A DNA stretch of 64,000 nt, taken from Celoporthe dispersa (lineage: Eukaryota > Ascomycota > Sordariomycetes > Diaporthales > Cryphonectriaceae). Numbering within the stretch: position 1 is the stretch's first letter; each line of letters begins with the position of its first letter. Shown here piece by piece: positions 57,129 to 64,000 of the stretch. Below the pieces are notes generated by a model that was not told where the DNA came from, made no database searches, and saw only the letters and a list, made by a program, of their open reading frames with translations. The stretch is taken from assembly GCA_016584495.1 (NCBI GenBank), contig WAID01000003.1:7005788-7069787 (forward strand), given 5' to 3'. A program made the translations under genes and the position numbers.

Positions 57129-57136
57129 TATAAATA
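57129..57136 (+). promoter_or_regulatory. TATA box of the aldo-keto reductase remnant
   Basis: TATAAATA on the plus strand, 78 bases upstream of the ATG at 57214. The promoter therefore appears preserved although the coding region is broken. Confidence 0.45.
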
Positions 57137-57213
57137 AGCACCCAAGCCTCTGCCACAGAGGATGGGCATTCATCTCCTATAGCCAATGTGACCAACATTC
57201 GACAACAACCTCA

Positions 57214-58237
57214 ATGTCTGAGCTAGCTATGGAGTATCGATTTCTTGGCCGAACGGGCCTCCAAGGTCTCCGTGATGGGACTCGGCAGCTGGTTGACATA
57301 CGGTGGAGATGTCGCTGAAGGTACAGTATACCAGTTAACCAAACAACAAGGACGAAACGAGACTGTCAGCTGTGCATATACTTCGCCAGTAGAAGCTACG
57401 TTTCAGTGCATGAAGGCCGCGTACGATGATGGCATCAACTTCTTCGATACGGCGGAGGAGTACGGAGGCGGCAACGCAGAGATCCTATTTCGGGTGGAAG
57501 CAGAATGATCTGGTCATCTCGACCAAGGTAATCTACGCCTCGAGGTTCTGCCTGGTGCGGTCCCACTCTCTCTGACCTGCTATCATGGCTCTCGCAAGGC
57601 CATGCACTGGGGGACGAGCGAGTTTACCGCACGCGAGATCTCGGATGCGTGGAGGATCGCCGACAGGCTAGGTTTGATCGGGCCAGCGGTCGAGCAGCCG
57701 CAGTACAACCTCCTCGAGAGGGAGAAGGTGGAGCGCGAGTTCAGGTGGCTGTATACTGCGCACGGCACTGGCCTGACGACATTTGAGCCGTTGAAGATGG
57801 ATTTTCTTGACGGGCAAGTACAACAATGTGACGGAGCCGCCGGCTGCGAGTAGGTATGCCTCTGACGATCGTCCGGTTCTGGATTGAGGGTGACTTCATG
57901 CCATGCGCAATGATTATACACTGCATAGGATGGCCGAGAGCAGTGGGGTGGTGGCAAGGCATCTGTCCAAGACGTGGAAAGGCCGGCTTGCCGTCGTCGT
58001 AGGTCTCAAGCCCATTGCTGAGGAGCTTGGTTGCACCTTGGCTCAGGCTGTCTCTGGCCTGGATCTTGATGAATCCACAGGTCTCCGCACTGATCTTTGG
58101 GTGCATCACGCCCTGAGCAGATCTGGGAGAATCTGGGGGCGCTGAAGGTGAAGGCCACGTTGACGACGGAGATCATGGACAGGATTGAGAGTGTGGTGAA
58201 GAACAAGCCGAAGGTGGAGCCGCTGCGGTTCGGTTAG
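57214..58237 (+). pseudogene. Aldo-keto reductase (voltage-gated K+ channel beta-subunit-like) pseudogene
   Basis: From the ATG at 57214: MEYRFLGRTGL opens the barrel. An extra C at about 57260 then shifts the frame away from VSVMGLGSWLTYGGDV. After a probable intron, MKAAYDDGINFFDTAEEYGG carries the catalytic Asp and Tyr. A short gap follows, then FGWKQNDLVISTK. About 80 residues (barrel centre, with the catalytic Lys-side strands and the family's HRPD region) are missing before HWGTSEFTAREISDAWRIA. Further frame breaks come near 57815 (GGG for GG) and 58045. The tail ALKVKATLTTEIMDRIESVV ends at TAG 58235-58237. Intact relatives are about 340 residues. The internal deletion shows true decay, whatever the status of the single-base breaks. 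Confidence 0.82.
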
Positions 58238-58708
58238 ACCAACATAGATCTCGGTGTGTGAAGTGAATGAGATCAGAACACGTTTTCCTGTGAGCCAAGA
58301 TACAAAAGCGAATGGATGATACGGCCACGGATGGGTTGAAGTGTTCTCGATTACTGGATTTCAGAGTTCAGAGGGAGGGTGCCAGAGGGTGTTGCCGGTG
58401 CTTACAGGGCCTAACCCTGCACAGTTTTGGGGTCATTGCCCCGCTGGGATTAGGGTGTTAGAGTCATCAGTGAACTTGCTTTGTAGAGCAAGTACGATGC
58501 AGTCACCAAAGGAAGATCTCGACTGCCTCTGCTCGTCAAGCAACATCAGGATCAACATCAACGCTGCCATCTCCAGACTTACGTATCAGCACTCTGAATA
58601 CCTGCAAAGCTCGCCTGAAGCACCGCGCGAAACAACGTTTGTCGATCCATCCCATCAACCATCACGCCACGCCAGCCAAACCCGCTGTCAAAGTACATAC
58701 AAGCTACA
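58238..58708. other. Intergenic region, deaminase gene leader
   Basis: No supported gene. The last 150 bases probably form the leader and promoter of the deaminase gene. Confidence 0.6.
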
Positions 58709-60205
58709 ATGAAGACCGATTCGTACCTCAATCTCTGTGTTGAGCAGGCCCGTCTCTCGCCTCTCCACTACCGCCATGGCTGCGTCGTCGTCAAGGGCGG
58801 CAAGCTCCTGGGCCAGGGCTTCAACGACTATCGCCCTGGCTTTGACGGCGGCAGTGCTCTGAAGACCGGCATTCTGCCTAAGGCCGCCTCCTCTTTCGCG
58901 GGTGATAGTACTAAGCTGAAGCCCGACAAGCAGCAGCTGGGAAATAGTACCAGTTTCAAGCCCGTCGAGACCCTCTCTGGAAGCTGTGGCGCCGGCCACC
59001 ACGCCAACGCCCACCTGTCTATGCACTCAGAGATGATGGCCATCAACTCTGCTCTGGCCTCGTCTTCTACACTGGCTGCCAGTACCGTGTCTCGCGTTAA
59101 ACCTGAGCTCAAATTATCGGGTGGTTCTAAACAGAAACGTGCCTCACGCAACCAGACCCTCGCCGCCTACGTCCGCGCCGTATGCCTCGAGACTGCCCGC
59201 GGCGCGGAGGCCAAGCAGCAACAACAACGTACCGGCGAGGCTCAGGCCGACGAGTGGTGTTTTGAACCCTTTGCATATCGATGCGACAGCCTCTCATCAG
59301 AAGCTCAAGGCAAAGGGTTGCCATCATCAAAATCAGAGTCATCACGAAGAGGAGGTCTACAAGGGGGAGCATCTCTACAGAAAGCAACAGCTTGCGTGCT
59401 GTCCCAAACAGAAGAAGCGGTACAAGCCGTGTAAACAGTCTCAGGAAGCCAAGCCGGGTTCGAATAACGAGCAGACTACCCTTGGCCGCGCAGCCCAGGG
59501 CCCGGTGGATCTGGGTGTGAGTCGACACAAGAGCAAAATTGGCAAGCGCAAGGTGAGCTACACACAAGACCGGGAGAACGAACATCCTGCAGCTTTCTGA
59601 CAGAGGCACAGGCACGAAACGAACACCTCCTTGTGCCGAACAGGCAGGCTGCAACGTCCTCTGCAACAGTCAAGGACCGCATGAAGCACCCCAAGCTTGT
59701 CGGGGCGGACCTATACGTCGTGAGGCTCGCCAAGCAAGACTCTTGCCAGTATTCTAAGAGGAAGTCCCGTGGTTCACGGCGTCTTGGAGAGGGCCCCACT
59801 GAGGTCGACGTCTCAGAGTCCCTCAGCGTCTCATCTGAACGGGCTGTATCCTCAGGATCTCTCCATGACGAGCTCACTTGCAAGGCGTCGGGATCTGTTG
59901 AAACATCCTGTGGGTCTAATGAGACCGAGAATAATCGCGTTGTGGCCGAGTCTCGCCCGTGCTACCGCTGTGTCTCGTACATGCACTCGGTGGGTATCAA
60001 GCGCGTCTTCTGGACAACGAATGAAGGCAGGTGGGAGGGCGCCAAGATCCGAGACCTGGTCGATCAGCTCGACGGCACCACGGCTGCTTCGGATTCACCT
60101 TTGGGCCTATCCGCGCCCGATGTCTTTGTGACCAAACACGAGGTGTTGCTGCTTCGACGGCTGATGATGGGTGGGGAGAGCCAAGAAACAGCGCCTCAGG
60201 GTTGA
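58709..60205 (+). CDS. Cytidine/deoxycytidylate-deaminase-superfamily protein with long insertion
   Basis: Three exons: 58709-59228, 59290-59552 and 59612-60205. Introns are 61 and 59 bases, with GTACCG (weak) and GTGAGC donors and CAG acceptors. 458 residues. The first exon begins like nucleotide deaminases (ARLSPLHYRHGCVVVKGGKLLGQGFND) and holds the first half of the zinc site, His106-Ser-Glu108 in MHSEMMAIN. The second half, Pro377-Cys-Tyr-Arg-Cys381 in RPCYRCVSYMHSVGIKRVFW, comes 270 residues later. Between them is a Lys/Gln/Ser/His-rich low-complexity stretch. The core motifs suggest zinc-dependent deamination of a cytosine, deoxycytidylate or pterin-type base. The substrate is unknown. 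The first intron is the least certain join. Without it the frame ends at TAA 59432-59434. Confidence 0.75.
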
Positions 60206-61811
60206 CAGCTTTGTTAGTAGTCATGACTCACAGCATATCGTGCATTATGCAGTGCAATTCTACGCCTTATCAATCACCTTTCTTTCTAACCCAGGATTAG
60301 AGGCACCTCGATACACTTGTGATAACGACCGGATCTGGCAATAGTAGGATCGACGCCGAGGACGTGACGTGGAGTGTTGGGTGAGGATATCATCGCTGGA
60401 TGCGTTAAAGTGGAAATAACCCAACAATTCAGCAATGACAATGCTCTGGCTGGCTTGTCACCATAACGGAAGCCCACAGGCCTCTCTCGTCCGCAGTGTA
60501 TAGTTTCTGGAACTATTGCAGGACCCGTTATATGTGCTGATAGGAATTAAAGTTTGAGAGCCACGAGTACGTGTCCCTACCCGTCCACTCCGTCCACCGA
60601 TTTCTTGGCCTTTTTCTCTTTTTTGGACGTTTCACGCTGATCATTATTAGCCTCAACGTCGTATCCCGCGGGCCGTGTGGATCTGTCGAGACCCAGTGCT
60701 GCCCAATGTCATACCATGTTTGGATTAATTATACTATGAGGGACACCCGAGATGGCCGCCAAGCAGTCCAGCCACAGCAGCTGTGGCAGGTGGATCTGCT
60801 ACACTTGTGTTAGATTGTGGTAGGACTGTTATGGCAAGATACCCGCTGCTAGCATGTGACAGATGGATCTTCAAGGTCGGGCGACCCGCTGACGCAGTGG
60901 CAGTATCCCAAAGCTCTGAACCACAGGCTCATGGCCAACGGCGCAGTACAGTATATACCATGATCATCATCAACGCCTCATGGAGGCTACCCACCAGAGC
61001 TGGTTCAGGTGCGCGGCGGACGACGTCGGTAGTCTAAAGCCCCCGTCCCCACCCGTGAGGCTCAACCGCGCTTGGCAGATTCGGCCAAGGCTCTCTTCTC
61101 AACTCAGCTGCGACTAGGGGACAAATCAAGGATCGTCTGACCCTATATCTACGATGGACCATACGAATGTCGTGGCAATAGCCCCATTCAGAGCCCCCTC
61201 TTGGCGCTCGGCACTTGTCGCGGGACGGTCCCGGATTGTTTCCTCTGGATGTGTCTCGACGGTGTTCTTGTCGTCTGCTTGACCGCTTCGAGGTGCACGT
61301 TATTCTTGGCAAAGGGGGTCTTACCAGAATCTCTTGGCCGTCTCCTCCCGTTCCGAAAAGAATCGGCGCGAAAGAGGTTGGGTGATACATACCAGGTCAG
61401 GCAGCTGAAGAGACAGGCTGCTCAGATCGCCGCATGGTATGGGACGTGATGAAATGTTGGGCTCCACCGTCACAGACACGGGACTTGGCTGATAAGGATC
61501 ACCGTCAATGGACGACGTCGAAGGGAAATAGGAGACTTGGCTCTATGGTCATTATAAGACCTGACGGTATCGTACGAAATCACATGCTTCTGGAATCTTG
61601 CTCGATATGACTATTATCTCTAGATTGGCTTCCCACTCTGGATTTTGAGTGCACTTTTTTTTTTTCTTTCTCCAAGATCAGCCCCAAACAGCATTTGATA
61701 TCCTGGAGAAAAACATTCTATCCCATACCGCGCCTATCACTTTTGCGACCCTATTCTCTATTTCTAAAGATACGAAGTATTTAACAAGGGAGCAATTCTC
61801 GAGAGAGCAGG
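60206..61811. other. Intergenic region, no supported gene
   Basis: No ORF with a domain. A T/C run at about 61657-61670 precedes the transporter leader. Confidence 0.6.
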
Positions 61812-63171
61812 ATGGAGGAGAAGTCGAATCCGTTCAATGGGCACTCCAGTCACCGTCCAGAGCACCCACAGATGCAGAATATGTTTGCCCCGACAATGTC
61901 GACCTACGCCTCGATGGATTCGCAGCCACCCCGTGACGAAAGCCGCGATCGCACCGCAGTGGCAACGCCAGACGAGGAACACGATGTCGAAAGGCAACTA
62001 GGTCACCAAGGCATAGGCACCTCAATACATGACGACGACTCGATCATCAGCGCTTACGACCCTAAGAGACCGAAACTCTCACTGCGACAACGCCTTCGCC
62101 ATTTCACCTGGGCCTGGTGGACACTGATCATGAGCACGGGCGGCCTCTCCCTCCTCATCTTCGCCCAGCCCTTCCAGTTCCCCGGCCTCCGCCAGATCGG
62201 CCTCGTCGTGTACATCATCAACCTCATCCTCTTCCTCGCCGTGTTCAGCGCGCTCACGGCCCGATTCTTCCTGTTCTCAGGGTCCTTCAAGCAGTCCATC
62301 ACCCACGAGCGCGAGGGCTTCTTCCTCCCAACATTCTTCCTGACGCTGGCGACCCTCGTCACCAGCACGTACCGATACGCGATCCCTCCCGATGACGAGC
62401 GGCTCAACTGGGGCGTCCAGATCGCCTTCTGGAGCTACATGGCCGTCACCATCCTCCTCGCCGTCGGGCAGTACAGCTTCGTCTTCCGCACACACAACCT
62501 GGAGCTCAAGACGATGATGCCGACGTGGATCCTGCCCATCTTCCCCATCATGCTCTCCGGGACCATCGCGTCCGTCATCGCCGAGACGCAGCCCGCCGCC
62601 ATCTCCACTGCGATCGTGCTGGTGGTCTCGCCGCCCAGGGCTTGGGCGTTTCCGTCTCTTTCCTCATGTACGCGCACATGGTCGGCCGCCTCATGTCCTT
62701 TGGCCTGCCGGACAGGGAACACCGCCCAGGCCTGTTTATGAACGTCGGCCCGCCGGCCTTCACGTGCCTCGCCTTCATCGGCATGGCGAATGGCCTGCCC
62801 GCTAACTTCGACATCGACTCGAATGGTGTTGTCGATATCCACTCCATCCGCTCGACGGCAGTGCTCGCGGGCGTGTTTCTCTGGGGGCTGAGCCTCTGGT
62901 GGTGGGGGTTGCTTTCGTCGCCGTGGTGTCGAGCAGGCCCAAGTATTTCCACCTGGGCTGGTGGGCGTCGGTCTTCCCCAACACGGGTTTCACCCTCGCG
63001 ACGATTTCCATTGGGAAGTGCCTGAACAGCACCGCAATTCTCGGGTTTGCGGTGTTCATGAGCGTCTGTCTGGTGTTGACTTATTTCTTTGTGCTTTATC
63101 ATAACGTGAGGGCGGTGATCAAACAGGAAATCATGTATCCGGGCAGAGATGAGGATGTGAATGATCACTAG
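61812..63171 (+). CDS. TDT/SLAC1-type anion transporter (malate or sulfite efflux-like), two apparent frameshifts
   Basis: Single exon, about 453 residues after correction. Residues 1-85 are hydrophilic cytosol. The rest has about ten membrane helices. Recognisable family pieces: FTWAWWTLIMSTGGLSLLIF, GLRQIGLVVYIINLILFL, SFKQSITHEREGFFLPTFFL, PTWILPIFPIMLSGTIASVI, GLAAQGLGVSVSFLMYAHMVG and HLGWWASVFPNTGFTLATIS. The family includes yeast-type malate permease and sulfite pump proteins and plant SLAC1. Two single-base losses break the frame. One is near 62620-62626, between IVL and GLAAQGLG. The other is in a G5 run at 62904-62908, between WWW and VAFVAVVSS. With both restored the reading continues to TAG at 63169-63171. 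Probably plasma membrane; the substrate is not decidable. Confidence 0.87.
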
Positions 63172-63624
63172 ACGTGTTTTGCGTGGTTTACTTTTCTCTT
63201 GCGGCGTTAGTTATACAGTAGACGAGAAGGGACATTGGTGCATCCTATAGATGGAAGCCAGGATAGATAGACAAGATAACCATGGGCCTACATAGCCGGC
63301 GTTCTTGATTTGGGGGAGAAAAAGACTGATTTTCTTTGGGAATAAAGATATCCAATTTATGTGATTAGTTGAGATTTTAGCCTTGAGGTATAAATACACC
63401 ATTGTTCTCTACCTTCATCTCTCTCCTACTTTGGCACACATGAACAGCCTCCGTCTTACGAGTCTCGCCTATACAGAGATCTGGCTCCTCCAGGTATAGC
63501 TAAGAGGGAGAAGGGGGACTGACACAGAGTGTCGAGTATCTCGTCGACTCCTGGTTGTCCAAGGAGGCACAGTACGATGCGGCCCATGGTCACTCTATCT
63601 GAGCCCTGCCCATTGCGTGCTGCA
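63172..63624. other. Intergenic region between convergent genes
   Basis: 3' flank of the transporter. Nothing else visible. Confidence 0.55.
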
Positions 63625-63820
63625 TCAACGCCACCACCATCCTCCAGTCTCTTTGTTCGTGTCCACCCTCTCATGCCTGGAGACTGTGGGCATGTGTTGT
63701 TCGGCAACGGCCTGGGTTTCGAGGTTGGAAGGAGGAGGTATTGGTACGTTGTTGTTCCGCGATGCTGTCGGGCCGAAGTATTGCGCCTCTTTCAGGATCT
63801 CCTTGCGGCGTTCATGGCGG
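63625..63820 (-). CDS. Possible terminal exon of a gene entering from the right edge
   Basis: On the minus strand a frame from a possible AAAG acceptor (63821-63824) to TGA at 63625-63627 reads ERRKEILKEAQYFGPTASRN, then a Pro/Asn/Ser-rich tail ending GGWWWR. It has the composition of a C-terminal tail, and upstream (63840-64000) a hydrophobic frame exists (VFVVTKAAMVLLTFISALYP). No family is recognisable and the joining intron is not defined. Treat as tentative. Confidence 0.25.
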
Positions 63821-64000
63821 CTTTATCGGCGCTACGTCAGCCACTTTCGTTCTGAAACAGTGTTTGACTCAGCTAAGGAGGTTGCCTTGTGCCATACATC
63901 TACCACTGAGCCGAGTTGGGCAAGAGGGTACAACGCTGAGATAAAGGTAAGGAGAACCATGGCCGCCTTGGTCACCACAAACACCCGCAGAAGCCGTCCG

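Larger units (their letters stand above)
54791..57213. other. Intergenic region, no confident gene
   Basis: Two overlapping ORFs on opposite strands (plus 55423-55980, 185 codons; minus 55432-55833, 133 codons) are the longest. Neither shows a domain or splice signals. The minus one ends in a Ser/Glu/Pro-rich tail with a CWRCEKKE piece. The region also holds a CA repeat and C runs at 56049-56080, and an 11-bp duplication at 56175-56197. Confidence 0.45.

Noticed and set aside
1..64000. Transposons, CRISPR arrays, viral or toxin genes
   Set aside because: No terminal repeats with transposase or reverse transcriptase motifs, no spaced direct-repeat arrays, and no viral or toxin-like proteins were seen.

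Overview
The window is nuclear DNA of a filamentous ascomycete (Pezizomycotina; a Sordariomycete is the best guess). Reasons: genes lie singly on both strands and are widely spaced. Introns are short (about 57 to 164 bases) with GTNNGT donors, CTAAC/CTGAC-like branch sites and CAG/TAG acceptors. UTR-like stretches carry C/T, G/A and homopolymer tracts. The proteins are typical of moulds: a sedolisin, an arylsulfotransferase-family protein, FAD monooxygenases, a cholinesterase-type carboxylesterase and a flavohaemoglobin.

Layout from left to right: the 5' end of a GNAT acetyltransferase (minus, cut by the edge); flavohaemoglobin (minus); a membrane-anchored sialidase-fold protein (plus); an unrecognised ORF (plus); a salicylate-hydroxylase-like FAD monooxygenase (minus); a ferric reductase (minus, frameshifted); a long coiled-coil protein (minus); a peroxisomal acyl-CoA ligase (plus, frameshifted); an arylsulfotransferase-family membrane protein (plus); a small His/Tyr-rich protein (minus); an intron-containing tRNA-Pro(AGG) (minus); a seven-exon sedolisin (plus); a small secreted protein (plus); a nucleoside-hydrolase-like protein (plus); a Na+/Ca2+-exchanger-family protein (minus); a carboxylesterase (minus); a kinase-fold protein (plus); a PaxM-like FAD monooxygenase (plus); a SET-domain pseudogene (plus); a mitochondrial BolA protein (plus); a broken aldo-keto reductase (plus); a deaminase with a widely split zinc site (plus); a TDT/SLAC1-type anion transporter (plus, frameshifted); and a possible gene tail at the right edge (minus).

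The genes do not form an obvious operon-like unit or a biosynthetic cluster: there is no PKS, NRPS, terpene synthase or pathway regulator. Loose themes are iron/NO redox (flavohaemoglobin, ferric reductase, BolA) and secreted hydrolases (sedolisin, esterase, sialidase-fold protein).

The strongest cross-cutting observation concerns frameshifts. Four otherwise well-formed genes (ferric reductase, acyl-CoA ligase, sedolisin, anion transporter) carry seven single-base indels, most of them in homopolymers. Once these are corrected, every exon phase closes exactly. This points to consensus-sequence error or very recent decay, and differs from the aldo-keto reductase and SET remnants, which have real deletions and duplications. 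I found no convincing transposon, CRISPR array or wholly new multi-gene system. The most unusual proteins are the deaminase with about 270 residues between the two halves of its zinc site, the His/Tyr-rich small protein and the kinase-fold protein with a degenerate catalytic loop.
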